This document shows, piece after piece, positions 1-8,378 of a DNA stretch of 24,271 nt. The stretch covers positions 1 through 24,271 of the forward strand of contig JBCCLI010000051.1 of the NCBI GenBank assembly GCA_039026975.1. Reading direction: 5' to 3'. The translations under genes and the position numbers were made by a program. This stretch comes from JBCBKZ01 sp039026975. Lineage in GTDB: Bacteria > Bacteroidota > Bacteroidia > J057. The first letter of the stretch is position 1, and every line of letters starts with the position of its first letter. A model generated the notes under the pieces. The model was not told where the DNA came from and ran no database searches. It saw only the letters and a program-made list of their open reading frames with translations.

Positions 1-238
1 CGTGATTAGCATCTACGGGAAAGGCTAGTACGGTAGGAATATTCTCCTCAGGTTCAAGCCCTTTGTCCTTTACATAGCCCTCATAGGCAGAGACAATGTC
101 AGCAGCATGTTTTTCAAGAATTTTTTCGGGATGATCTTTATAGGAAATAAATTCCTTCCCATTAATGGGTAAGATCTCAGATTTCTGTAAAGATACACCA
201 GCAAGAAGTTTTTTCTGTGTAAAAATTATGCAGAGCAT
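1..238 (-). CDS. Unrecognised protein, N-terminal 79 residues (continues past left edge)
   Basis: An open frame runs on the minus strand from an ATG at 236-238 to the window edge without a stop. The ATG is the only one before an in-frame upstream stop, so the start is fairly secure. The 79 visible residues begin MLCIIFTQKKLLAG and continue with mixed charged, helical-looking sequence (for example EKILEKHAADIVSAYEGYVK). There is no signal peptide, lipobox or membrane helix, so a cytoplasmic protein is likely. I do not recognise the family. The codon choice and residue balance look protein-coding, unlike the stretch to its right. Confidence 0.6.
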   Translation of the reverse strand, partial: MLCIIFTQKKLLAGVSLQKSEILPINGKEFISYKDHPEKILEKHAADIVSAYEGYVKDKGLEPEENIPTVLAFPVDANH

Positions 239-668
239 ATTAGTATTCGGAATTGGTTTTGTATGTGATTACGCTTAAAAGCTATAGATGACCTTAATAT
301 TCCCTTGGGTGAGCAAGTGGTGTGTGTAGGGAACGGAATGCCTAGGATTGAAGCTGGGGACGAAGAGCAGAAAAATGATCAGAACAAATTGTTTTTCAGC
401 TTCCTGAAATACCTGTTGTAATTCAATTGTATATCGCTAAAAATAGGGGAAATATTGTATGAGTCAATAGCGAATATCCTGAGAATTTTGCCTTGGCCTT
501 AGAATTTTTGGATTTAATCCTACAAATTTTTGGTTGTTCTAACATTTGTCCCGTATGAATGGTCCAATCATTCCTGGTAGTTAGCTGCCGAGTGGTGTTA
601 AGATAGCTTTTCAATAATATGAAGATAAGAGAGTTTGTATTTCAGATATACAGTTAATCACGCCCTTT
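239..668. other. Intergenic region, 430 bp, no gene seen
   Basis: This stretch lies between two divergent genes and must hold both promoters, but I cannot point to a convincing Bacteroidota -33/-7 pair. A 63-codon minus-strand frame at 423-614 is low-complexity and not protein-like. A weak cgcta/tagcg dyad occurs near 436-475. Nothing else stands out. Confidence 0.5.
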
Positions 669-1655
669 ATGTCAAAAGTAAATCCTGGCTTACGATGGAT
701 TTCTGTAGCTGATATGCAGAAGTGTGTCCAAATGTCCCAGGCCATTACCCTTATGCGCTCGGCCTTTAGTCAGCTTTCTGCTAATAAGGCCCAGGTTCCC
801 ATACGGACACATATGAAATTTTATGAAGGGATAGCTGAGCTGTTGAGTATGCCGGTATTCCTGACGGATCAACAACAGAGCGGATTAAAGCTTGTGGCTC
901 TTTCTCATGAGAATCCCCCCCTGGAGCTTCCCTTTATCCAGGCCCTTATGATAGTGATGGATGCCCGTAGGGGATTTCCCTTGGCATGTATGAGTGGCGG
1001 CTGGGTGACTCATATGCGCACGGGAGCAGCAAGTGGCTTAGCTACTCAGCTGTTGGCCAATAAGGAAGCGAGTGTACTCGGCATCTATGGGACAGGTGCT
1101 CAGGCCTATACTCAGCTAGATGCCATCATGGAAGTGAGGCCCATCAAGAAAGTGCTACTGTATAACAGAACTCCCAGAAATACTTATCTCTTCTGCGGGA
1201 AGGTGCGGAAAAAATATAATATAGACTTTGTGGTATTGGAGGAACCCTCCGGCTTTCAAGCGGCAGATATCATCTGCACCTGTACTAGGTCTCAGACACC
1301 TATCCTGAAGTTATCAGATGTGAAACCCGGCGTACATATCAACGCTGTGGGGGCCTACCGCGCAGATATGGCTGAAATAGGGGCTGATTTAGTGACAGCT
1401 TCCAGCATATACGTAGATCAAGAAAGTGCCTGTAGGGCAGAAGCAGGTGACCTTATTCAAGCTGCGGACTTACACGACCTCAATATTACTGGGGAGCTGG
1501 GACAGGTATTACTAGATCAGCTTCCAGGACGTGCAAGCGCTCAACAAATTACCCTCTTTAAGTCTGTAGGGAATGCGGCTCAGGACTTAGCCCTGGCTTC
1601 TCATATTCTCCAGCGAGCTCAAGAACAAGAGCTAGGCCAGTTATTGCCGCTATAA
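669..1655 (+). CDS. Ornithine cyclodeaminase / mu-crystallin family protein (ketimine reductase-like)
   Basis: A 328-residue NAD(P)-dependent enzyme of normal family length. The dinucleotide-binding loop is GIYGTGAQA at residues 138-146, followed by YNRTPR at 165-170. Family substrate-site residues are visible: R46 in VPIRTH, K74, R117 in MRTGAASG, and the C-terminal FKSVGNAAQDLALA at 297-310. The segment GAYRADMAEIG (228-238) has Tyr where true ornithine cyclodeaminases carry Asp. It instead resembles the GxxRPD form of mu-crystallin and pyrroline-2-carboxylate (ketimine) reductases. Reduction of a cyclic imino acid such as 1-pyrroline-2-carboxylate is therefore my preferred reading over ornithine deamination; alanine dehydrogenase of the same fold is also possible. 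The protein is cytoplasmic. Its stop codon overlaps the end of the convergent peptidase gene by 6 bp. Confidence 0.88.
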   Translation: MSKVNPGLRWISVADMQKCVQMSQAITLMRSAFSQLSANKAQVPIRTHMKFYEGIAELLSMPVFLTDQQQSGLKLVALSHENPPLELPFIQALMIVMDARRGFPLACMSGGWVTHMRTGAASGLATQLLANKEASVLGIYGTGAQAYTQLDAIMEVRPIKKVLLYNRTPRNTYLFCGKVRKKYNIDFVVLEEPSGFQAADIICTCTRSQTPILKLSDVKPGVHINAVGAYRADMAEIGADLVTASSIYVDQESACRAEAGDLIQAADLHDLNITGELGQVLLDQLPGRASAQQITLFKSVGNAAQDLALASHILQRAQEQELGQLLPL

Positions 1656-3410
1656 TGGCATCGTAGCTTCACTTAGCCACCTTTCTTCGCTGGTGGTTAA
1701 GTGGGGAACCAACGTCTCAAAGACATGTCTATGGTAGGTATTCAGCCATTTTCTCTCCTCTTCCGTGAGCATACTTCTTTCCACTAGGGAAGTGTCAATA
1801 GGACAAAGGGAAAGGGTCTCAAACCCCAGGAATGTACCAAATTCACTTTCCCCTTTATTCACCGTGAGCACCAGATTTTCTATCCTAATCCCATACTGCC
1901 CTTCCCGGTAGATTCCCGGTTCATTAGAGGTGAGCATACCTTCCTTAAAGGATGCCATAGAATACCCACCGCTAGCTCCCAGGTTTTGGGGACCCTCATG
2001 TACATTCAGGAAAAAACCTACCCCATGCCCTGTTCCATGTCCATAGTTGAGCTGTTCTCTCCAGAGGGCTTCTCTCGCCAGAGAGTCCAGTTGGTACCCT
2101 TTAGTGCCTTCAGGATAAATAGCTAACGCCAGCCTTATATGCCCTTTAAGGACTAGGGTGAAATCTTTTTTCTGTTGCTTGTTAGGGCTTCCTAATGCCA
2201 CCGTACGGGTTATATCTGTGGTTCCATTGAGGTACTGCCCCCCTGAGTCAAGCAGGTATAAGCCTGTAGGTTCCAGGGTGCTGGCAGTTTCTTCCGTAAC
2301 AGCATAATGCACTATGGCGCCATGCCCATTATAGCCTGAAATAGTCTGGAAACTATTGGTTACAAAGCCAGTCTGCTCGCTTCGGAAGGCCTCTAATTGT
2401 TGGGCAGCAGTCAACTCAGTTATGGGGGTCTTTTCCAGATTTTCCGCTAACCATATGAGAAATTTTACCAGGGCTACCCCATCCTTGATCATCACTTTTC
2501 GGATGTTACTTATCTCTACTTCATTCTTGACAGCTTTTAGGAGGGTAACAGGAGAATTTATCTGACTAGTGCTAATCTGTTCAGGGATAGACATGAATAA
2601 GGACTCTGGGATATTCTCCCAGCTCAGGCTGCTCCCCTCTGCTAAGGAGGAGATATGGGTAGCTACTGATTCATAGGGGGCTATTTGGATGCCAGCCTCC
2701 GCCAGTGTCTGTATCAGTTCTTGATCTAGTTTTTCAGCTTCTATAAATAGCGTTCCCTCTTCAGGGCCTATTAGCAAGTAAGAGAAAAAGACAGGATTGA
2801 ATGAAATATCTTGTCCTCTAAGATTGAGAATCCATGCTATTTGGTCCAGTGCTGTGAGTAGCAGATAGTCCGTATTCATCTGTTCCCTCACCTGGCTGAG
2901 CTTATCCGCTCTTTCTACACCCGCAAATGCAATATCGTGTTCAAATATCTTTTTGGTGGGTAAGACAGGACGCTTACTCCACAGTTCAGTAACGGGATCA
3001 TAAGAAGAGTTTATGCGGATTCCCAGCTTGGAGAAGGTTTTCTCCAGGCCCATCACAGTATGATTAGTGAATACATGACCATCTACCCCTATCTGACTTC
3101 CCTTCTTCAATTCTGACTGTAACCATTCCACATGTGTAGGTACATCAGCTAGGCCTGCTTTAAAAAGGGTGATATCTCTACCAGCCAGTTGTTGTTCTGC
3201 CTGGATGAAGTATCTGAAATCTGTCCAAAGGCCTGCTTTTGTTGCAGTAATCACCACGGTAGCATTAGAGCCCGTGAAACCTGTAAGCCAAGGGATAATT
3301 TTCCAATGATCTGCCAGGTACTTATTCTGATGTGGGTCTTTATTAAAGAATATACAGGCATCTATACCTGCATGTTCCATATGAGATCTGATGACGTCAA
3401 GAATATCCAT
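1650..3410 (-). CDS. Aminopeptidase P, long eukaryote-like form (peptidase family M24B)
   Basis: A 586-residue metallopeptidase predicted to remove the N-terminal residue from X-Pro peptides in the cytoplasm. It has two creatinase-type N-terminal domains (about residues 5-300), a pita-bread M24 catalytic domain (about 305-520) and the extra C-terminal block typical of the XPNPEP1-like subgroup (about 525-586). All five metal ligands are present: D388 (LLDSGG), D399 (TTDITRT), H462 (GTGHGVG), E497 (SNEPGIY) and E511 (GIRIENL). The VHEGP segment at 470-474 is also characteristic. There is no signal peptide. The ATG lies only 3 bp after the stop of the second M24 gene, so the two are probably co-transcribed. 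The 3' end overlaps the convergent reductase gene, leaving no room for a separate terminator. Confidence 0.95.
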   Translation of the reverse strand: MDILDVIRSHMEHAGIDACIFFNKDPHQNKYLADHWKIIPWLTGFTGSNATVVITATKAGLWTDFRYFIQAEQQLAGRDITLFKAGLADVPTHVEWLQSELKKGSQIGVDGHVFTNHTVMGLEKTFSKLGIRINSSYDPVTELWSKRPVLPTKKIFEHDIAFAGVERADKLSQVREQMNTDYLLLTALDQIAWILNLRGQDISFNPVFFSYLLIGPEEGTLFIEAEKLDQELIQTLAEAGIQIAPYESVATHISSLAEGSSLSWENIPESLFMSIPEQISTSQINSPVTLLKAVKNEVEISNIRKVMIKDGVALVKFLIWLAENLEKTPITELTAAQQLEAFRSEQTGFVTNSFQTISGYNGHGAIVHYAVTEETASTLEPTGLYLLDSGGQYLNGTTDITRTVALGSPNKQQKKDFTLVLKGHIRLALAIYPEGTKGYQLDSLAREALWREQLNYGHGTGHGVGFFLNVHEGPQNLGASGGYSMASFKEGMLTSNEPGIYREGQYGIRIENLVLTVNKGESEFGTFLGFETLSLCPIDTSLVERSMLTEEERKWLNTYHRHVFETLVPHLTTSEERWLSEATMPL

Positions 3411-3413
3411 AGG

Positions 3414-4796
3414 TTATGCTAGTGCTTCTATCTCAGCTATTTGTTTTATGAGAGGCTCTCCTATTCGGGCTGCGCCTGTAGGGGTAATGTGGAAGTCATC
3501 CTCAATTCTAACGCCTCCAAAGCCCATCCAGTCTGTTAGGGCAGCATAATTGATAAAGTCTGTAAACTTCTGCTGACTTTTCCACTGTTCTATGAGGTCT
3601 GGAATAAAGTAAATACCGGGTTCTACCGTTAGGCAGAATCCCTCTTCCAGCTTTCTTCCCAGGCGTAAGGCACGTAGGCCAAACTGGTTGTTTCTACTAA
3701 TTTCTTGGTTATAGCCTACCAGGTCTTCTCCTAAATCTTCCATATCATGCACATCCAGGCCTATCATATGCCCCAGGCCGTGTGGAAAAAATAAGGCATG
3801 GGCGCCCGCTTGAACGGCTTCTTCCACATGGCCTTTCATCAGACCTAATGCCTGCAAGCCCTCTACCATGACCCTGGCTACTTGCAGATGGATCTGCTGA
3901 TAGGGAGTTCCTGGCCGTAATGCCTCCTGAGCTGCTTCAAAAGACTGAAGGACGAGTTGGTAGATTTCCTTTTGTTGGGGGGAGAAGGTAAGCCCTACAG
4001 GAACTGTACGAGTCAGGTCTGCTGCATAATGAGAGGGGGAGGAGGCCCCAATATCAAAGAGCAGCATTTGCCCCTTTTTCAGCATATTATGTTTGGCGTG
4101 ATTATGGAGAAACTGTCCATTCACCGTTAAAATCATAGGATAGGCCAGCTCGCAATCTGCTTCATACATGAGCTGGTAGGCAGCGCTCCCTACCTCAGCT
4201 TCTGTTTTTCCTGCCCTTGCCTGCTTCATGACTGCTAGGTGCATCTTGTTGGTAAGGTTGACAGCCTTAGCCATTTCTGCTATTTCCCTTTCTTCCTTGA
4301 TGGCTCGCTGCTGGATCACTGCCTGAATCAGCGAAACAGATACCATCTGTCCTACCATAGCAGGACTGGCAGAAAGCCATTCACCCACTTGAAAAACTCT
4401 TTCTTTTCTATATGGAGGGAGGAGGTGGATGGGCTGTCCGGAGGCATGGGCTTTGGTTAGTTTTTTCACTAGGTCTGAAAGGCTTAGTACCTGTGAGATA
4501 CCTGCTTTAGCAGCTTGGGCGTCTAAGGAAGGCTGTGGGCCTGTCCATACCAGATCATGTATGTCAGGCTGTGGGCCTGTCAGGTAACTGACGCCTTCCT
4601 CCAGGTCAACTAGCAGGCTATGTCCCGGGCTATCTATTCCGGTGTAGTACAGGAAGTTACTGTCTTGTCTAAAGTGATAAGGATTAGCCGGGTAATTCAT
4701 GGGACTTTCCTCATTACCCATAATAAGGATTACCCCCTGGCTGATGTGGGACATTAATTTTTCTCTTCTAGCAGAATAAACAGCAGCTTGAAACAT
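3414..4796 (-). CDS. pepP: Xaa-Pro aminopeptidase, bacterial PepP type (peptidase family M24B)
   Basis: A 460-residue protein with an aminopeptidase P N-terminal domain (about residues 5-150) and an M24 catalytic domain (about 165-450). The metal ligands, numbered from the chosen ATG, are D248 (LLFDIGA), D260 (AADLTRT), H343 (GLGHMIG), E392 (TVEPGIY) and E432 (GVRIEDD). The frame can be opened 4 codons earlier at a TTG, but the ATG at 4794-4796 is the better start. Predicted to cleave N-terminal residues next to proline in the cytoplasm. It lies directly upstream of the long-form aminopeptidase P, with a 3-bp gap. The two belong to distinct M24 subgroups (different length and no C-terminal block here), so they are an old functional pair, not a recent duplication. 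A short internal TGPQP duplication is present near residues 73-89. Confidence 0.94.
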   Translation of the reverse strand: MFQAAVYSARREKLMSHISQGVILIMGNEESPMNYPANPYHFRQDSNFLYYTGIDSPGHSLLVDLEEGVSYLTGPQPDIHDLVWTGPQPSLDAQAAKAGISQVLSLSDLVKKLTKAHASGQPIHLLPPYRKERVFQVGEWLSASPAMVGQMVSVSLIQAVIQQRAIKEEREIAEMAKAVNLTNKMHLAVMKQARAGKTEAEVGSAAYQLMYEADCELAYPMILTVNGQFLHNHAKHNMLKKGQMLLFDIGASSPSHYAADLTRTVPVGLTFSPQQKEIYQLVLQSFEAAQEALRPGTPYQQIHLQVARVMVEGLQALGLMKGHVEEAVQAGAHALFFPHGLGHMIGLDVHDMEDLGEDLVGYNQEISRNNQFGLRALRLGRKLEEGFCLTVEPGIYFIPDLIEQWKSQQKFTDFINYAALTDWMGFGGVRIEDDFHITPTGAARIGEPLIKQIAEIEALA

Positions 4797-5010
4797 AAAT
4801 AACAACAAAATTTTAGGGGTCCGCTCATACCCTCCACTAAGCCGACTGAAGGCTTATCATCCGAACACAATGATATACTGAATATTTCTTCTAGTGGGTA
4901 TATCTGCTAAGGTAAGCAAACTATTCAGGAAAAGGAGGGTGTATAGGGAATATGTGAGTACCAGCTTGGTTTCTCACATCCATAAATCCTGATAGGAACT
5001 CTACGGATCA

Positions 5011-5670
5011 CTAAATCATTCTAAATTCTACTGCCAGGCTGCTGTAGACTGGAACCGCTTTTCCATTTAGAACCCCTGGCTCCCAGATAGGCATTTTGTT
5101 GAGAATTCTCAAGGCTTCCTCATCGCATCCATATCCCAGGCCGCGGACAACCTTCACATTGGAGATTTTTCCATCTGCTTCTACCACAAAACGCAGGTGA
5201 ACTTTTCCTTCTACGCTTCTCCTTCTAGCAGTTTGAGGGTACCGCACTTCTCGGGAGATAAACCTGTACAAGGCTGGTTCTCCGCCCGGAAAGCTAGGCA
5301 TACGATCAGATATAATGACTGTGTTATCAGAAGGCTGCTCCTCAGGGGAGAAAAATGCTGTAGAGTCTACCGAGTTACCTGCTTGCTGAGAGGAAGGATT
5401 TTCCTGCTCAGGTACGGTTAAGCTGCTGTTGACCACTTCTGTAGTCTCAAGCGTATTTCCAAGGCTTACCTGAGTGGGATGCTTTGAACCAGAGAAATGT
5501 ATCTGTGTGAGAATGGCTATAGCTATTCCACCCGCAATTCCAAATCCTATAAAAATATAGGAAATCTTCTTTTTCAAAGCGGCTCTTTGACTATATTCAA
5601 TCTCTTTAAGATAGGCGTCTATCTGATCTTTCCTGACGGAAGCATCCTGTATGGCTTTGTGATTCTTCAT
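5011..5670 (-). CDS. TonB family energy transducer-like protein
   Basis: A 219-residue inner-membrane protein. Residues 1-36 are a charged cytoplasmic segment, 37-55 form one transmembrane helix (IFIGFGIAGGIAIAIL), and about 60-125 are a low-complexity periplasmic linker rich in Ser, Thr and Pro. Residues 127-219 are a TonB C-terminal domain (PGGEPAL, then RYPQTARRRSVEGKV, then GCDEEALRILNKMPIWEPG). The usual role is to pass proton-motive energy to outer-membrane receptors, but the soluble head is also common in Bacteroidota proteins without a proven receptor. No ExbB, ExbD or receptor gene is nearby. A TTG three codons upstream would extend the frame. Just upstream, another frame reads as plausible protein, so the true N-terminus or reading frame may differ from this call. 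Confidence 0.85.
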   Translation of the reverse strand: MKNHKAIQDASVRKDQIDAYLKEIEYSQRAALKKKISYIFIGFGIAGGIAIAILTQIHFSGSKHPTQVSLGNTLETTEVVNSSLTVPEQENPSSQQAGNSVDSTAFFSPEEQPSDNTVIISDRMPSFPGGEPALYRFISREVRYPQTARRRSVEGKVHLRFVVEADGKISNVKVVRGLGYGCDEEALRILNKMPIWEPGVLNGKAVPVYSSLAVEFRMI

Positions 5671-5731
5671 CTGGAGCAATATCTGGACTATTCTGAATGG
5701 TCGATTTATTAAACTTTTCCAGTGTTTTCAA
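5606..5731 (-). other. Possible out-of-frame upstream coding segment of the TonB-like gene
   Basis: A different minus-strand frame from the TonB-like gene is open from a stop near 5783 to a TAA at 5606-5608. From a TTG at 5729-5731 it would give 41 residues starting KTLEKFNKSTIQNSPDIAPDE. The first half looks like genuine soluble protein sequence, while the part overlapping the TonB-like gene (SQSHTGCFRQERSDRRLS) does not. This could be the lost N-terminus of the TonB-like protein separated by a frameshift near 5665-5672, a short upstream peptide, or chance. Confidence 0.25.
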
Positions 5732-5903
5732 GCTCTGCCCGAGTAAAATGACAGAATTACGGACTCACCAGTTAAAATTGCTGTAAGACAAATTATAGAA
5801 GCCCAGGATATCTTTCAATTCAAAATGGGCTGTTGGATTTCATCCTGATGAGTTGGTAAACAGGGAGTTGAGTAAGGAAAACACTTGATGAAGACGGTAT
5901 TAC

Positions 5904-7211
5904 ATGAAGCAACGTATAAGTTTACCCACAGCTATTTCCATTGTGGTAGCCAATATGGTAGGGACAGGGGTATTTGCCAGTTTGGGGTTCCAACTGGCTG
6001 GAATACAGTCTGTCTTCGCCATCTTACTGTTGTGGTTGATAGGGGGCGTGATAGCCTTATGTGGAGCCATGACATATGGAGAATTAGGGGCTAATCTTCT
6101 TCGTTCAGGGGGAGAGTATCTCTTTTTAGGGAAGCTATACCATCCCTCCCTGGGATTTGTCTCAGGCTGGGTTTCCGCTACGGTGGGCTTTGCCGCTCCC
6201 ACGGCCTTAGTCTGTATGACCTTTGGCGAGTACCTGGAAAGGGTATTTCCTCAGGTAAATAGCACCCTCCTGGCCGTATGTTTGCTAGTAGCCATCACCC
6301 TGGTGCATGTCAGTAGCGTAAAACAGGGTAGTTCCTTTCAGCGTCTGTTTACCCTCCTAAAGGTGATTCTCATTTTAGTATTTGTTGTTATTATTCTGCT
6401 GTTTGGGCAGGAACCTCAGCCTATTAGTATTCTCCCTACAGCCAGGGACTGGGGATTTGTGTTTACGCCCGCTTTTGCTGTTTCTCTCATCTATGTGTCA
6501 TACGCCTACACAGGCTGGAATGCGGCTGCCTACCTGATAGATGAGTTAGCTTCTCCTAAAAAGACCTTGCCTACCTCCTTGTGGGTAGGTACAGCTATAG
6601 TTACCCTGTTATATCTACTGTTAAATTATGCCTTTCTCTATGCAGCTCCCATGGATCAGCTAGCTAATCAGGTGGAAGTAGGCTATGTAGCATCTGTGTA
6701 TGCCCTTGGGGAGCAAGGGGGAATTATCCTAAGTGTGATGTTGGCCATTCTGCTCATCTCTACTGCTAGTGCTATGGTATTTGCTGGGCCACGGGTACTA
6801 GAGGTGATGGGGCAGGATTACGCCTTTTTTGCCAGACTGGCTAAAAGAAATAAACGAGGTGTTCCTGCTCTTGCCATTCTCATACAGTCTGTTATCAGTC
6901 TGGTTTTTATTCTCTCTGCGTCCTTTGAGACTGTGCTTGTATATGCTGGATTTGTATTAGGATTAATGACTTTTTTCTCAGTGGGAGGGGTATTTATTCT
7001 CCGTGCTAAAAAAATGAATAAGGCAGAGGCCTTTAAAACCTGGGGGTATCCCATTACTCCACTGATCTATATGGTGATTGTGGGGGGGACCTTATTTTTC
7101 TTGATTCAAGAAAGACCTTTAGAGGCTTTTACTGGTTTGGGGACTGTAGCCTTAGGGGTAGCTGCCTTTTTTCTCAGCAATTACCTTAGTCGTTCAGAAA
7201 GAAGTACCTAA
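5904..7211 (+). CDS. Amino-acid permease of the APC superfamily
   Basis: A 435-residue integral membrane protein with about 12 hydrophobic helices. It opens with the APC signature: a short polar N-terminus, then helix 1 broken by the substrate-binding GTGVF at residues 20-24. The SYAYTGWNAAAYLIDEL stretch (about 200-216) matches the conserved helix 6 and following loop of LAT/APC-type transporters. It most likely imports or exchanges neutral amino acids across the inner membrane; the substrate cannot be read from the sequence. The ATG at 5904 is preferred because an upstream ATG at 5888 is out of frame. The crotonase gene follows 56 bp downstream on the same strand, but they have no obvious shared pathway. 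Nearby peptidases suggest a role in amino-acid uptake (inference). Confidence 0.92.
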   Translation: MKQRISLPTAISIVVANMVGTGVFASLGFQLAGIQSVFAILLLWLIGGVIALCGAMTYGELGANLLRSGGEYLFLGKLYHPSLGFVSGWVSATVGFAAPTALVCMTFGEYLERVFPQVNSTLLAVCLLVAITLVHVSSVKQGSSFQRLFTLLKVILILVFVVIILLFGQEPQPISILPTARDWGFVFTPAFAVSLIYVSYAYTGWNAAAYLIDELASPKKTLPTSLWVGTAIVTLLYLLLNYAFLYAAPMDQLANQVEVGYVASVYALGEQGGIILSVMLAILLISTASAMVFAGPRVLEVMGQDYAFFARLAKRNKRGVPALAILIQSVISLVFILSASFETVLVYAGFVLGLMTFFSVGGVFILRAKKMNKAEAFKTWGYPITPLIYMVIVGGTLFFLIQERPLEAFTGLGTVALGVAAFFLSNYLSRSERST

Positions 7212-7267
7212 GAAGGGTTTTCAATGCAAGCATTTAATTTTATCTTGTAAAAAATCAAATACTAATT

Positions 7268-8083
7268 ATGGACTACCAACATTTCATCATACAAAAAGAC
7301 GGTGGAGTTAGCCATGTAATGATCAACAGGCCTAATAAGGCTAATTCATTAGATACTACTTCCTGGCATGAGCTCAAAGCCATTTTTGAAAGCCTAAAGG
7401 CTGATCCAGAGACCAGAGCTATTGTTCTGTCTGGAGAAGGGAAGCATTTCTGTGCGGGCATAGATGTGAGCCTACTGGTAGGGATGAATATGGAAGGCGC
7501 TCAGCACAGTTGTGATGGAAGAAGAGGGGAGTGGGTGAGAGAGACGGTCGCTCACTTACAAGTTTGTGTAAATACCATAGAAGAATGTAAAAAGCCTGTT
7601 ATGGCTGCTATTCATGGGGGCTGTATAGGAGCAGGACTGGATATAGCTGCTGCATGTGATATGCGCTATTGTACAGAAAGTACAGCCTTTTCTATTAAAG
7701 AGATTGATATGGGGTTGGTAGCTGATTTAGGATCTATCCAACGCCTCCCGCATATCCTTCCTGATGGAATCATAAGAGAATTAGCCTATACAGGGAGAAA
7801 ATTTTTAGCAGGGGAAGCCCTAACTCACGGTCTGGTAAATGCAGTGTATAAAGACAAGGAAGAAATGATGGACGCTGTGATGAGTGTAGCAGGCCAAATA
7901 GCTGAAAAGTCCCCCCTGTGTATCCGTGGGATCAAGGATAATATTCTGTACGCAAGAGATCATACGGTAGCTGATGGACTTAACTACATCCAGGTCTGGA
8001 ATGCTGCCATGTTATTATCTGATGACCTGAAGAAAGCGGGTGAAGCGTATATGATGAAGCAGAAACCAGAATTTGCCAATTAG
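7268..8083 (+). CDS. Crotonase family, delta(3,5)-delta(2,4)-dienoyl-CoA isomerase type
   Basis: A 271-residue crotonase-fold enzyme. The CoA/oxyanion-hole segments are FCAGID (61-66) and AAIHGGCIGAGLD (113-125). Three acidic residues, D125 (GAGLD), E145 (IKEID) and D153 (VADLG), are spaced 20 and 8 residues apart. This is the spacing of the catalytic Asp/Glu/Asp triad of mammalian ECH1, and the surrounding sequence (ACDMRYC, then KEIDMGLVADLG, then QRLP) is also ECH1-like. That argues for 3,5-dienoyl-CoA to 2,4-dienoyl-CoA isomerisation during oxidation of unsaturated fatty acids, and not simple enoyl-CoA hydration. It carries no obvious export or peroxisome-type signal. A perfect 8-bp hairpin starts at its stop codon. 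The acyl-CoA synthetase at 15.7 kb could supply the same pathway. Confidence 0.93.
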   Translation: MDYQHFIIQKDGGVSHVMINRPNKANSLDTTSWHELKAIFESLKADPETRAIVLSGEGKHFCAGIDVSLLVGMNMEGAQHSCDGRRGEWVRETVAHLQVCVNTIEECKKPVMAAIHGGCIGAGLDIAAACDMRYCTESTAFSIKEIDMGLVADLGSIQRLPHILPDGIIRELAYTGRKFLAGEALTHGLVNAVYKDKEEMMDAVMSVAGQIAEKSPLCIRGIKDNILYARDHTVADGLNYIQVWNAAMLLSDDLKKAGEAYMMKQKPEFAN

Positions 8084-8103
8084 GAGATTACATAAAATCT
8101 CCT
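8082..8103 (+). terminator. Intrinsic terminator of the crotonase gene
   Basis: A perfect 8-bp stem, aggagatt/aatctcct, with a 6-nt loop is followed by tttac on the plus strand. It begins inside the TAG stop of the crotonase gene. The minus-strand small gene ends inside the same hairpin (its stop is 8088-8090), but there is no T-tract in that direction. The T-run is short, so termination may be partial. Confidence 0.6.
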
Positions 8104-8309
8104 TTTACCCCTACTTCCTTACATAGGTTTCTCAGGGCCATTCTATACTTATAGCTGATCATATGTTCAAAGCGCTTTTTATGGAGCTTTAGGGTTTTCT
8201 CCAGTCGCTTTTGATCATCAGGACAGGTGCTATCATGAATTTCCCTTTCCAAATTAGGAATCTCGGACAGCACTTTTTCTATGATCAGTCTATATTGGTC
8301 AGGTCTCAT
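8088..8309 (-). CDS. Small helical protein of unknown function
   Basis: A 73-residue frame from an ATG at 8307-8309, rich in Lys, Arg, Glu and Leu. Most of it predicts as amphipathic helix (for example QKRLEKTLKLHKKRFEHM). It contains Cys at two positions and no membrane segment or signal. I do not recognise a family. The residue balance looks genuinely coding. It is convergent with the crotonase gene, only 4 bp separating the stops, and its last codons lie within that gene's terminator hairpin. It is 69 bp downstream of the alpha/beta hydrolase start-side neighbour's 3' end and reads the same way, so it could be the tail gene of that transcript in reverse order, or independent. Confidence 0.55.
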   Translation of the reverse strand: MRPDQYRLIIEKVLSEIPNLEREIHDSTCPDDQKRLEKTLKLHKKRFEHMISYKYRMALRNLCKEVGVKGDFM

Positions 8310-8378
8310 TCTTGCGTGCTACGCTAGCGGGATGAATAATGATCAAAGGCCAATATACTAAATTCTCCTAGGACTATA

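Noticed and set aside
423..614. A 63-codon minus-strand open frame in the first intergenic region
   Set aside because: The translation is biased to Lys/Thr/Asn without domain or signal features, and the DNA looks like AT-rich spacer.
4525..4590. Repeated aggctgtgggcctgtc inside the PepP gene as a mobile or regulatory repeat
   Set aside because: It lies in the coding frame and encodes a short TGPQP duplication; a local protein repeat explains it.
5900..6202. A 100-codon minus-strand open frame opposite the permease gene
   Set aside because: It is a shadow of the permease frame; the plus strand carries clear APC signatures and 12 helices.
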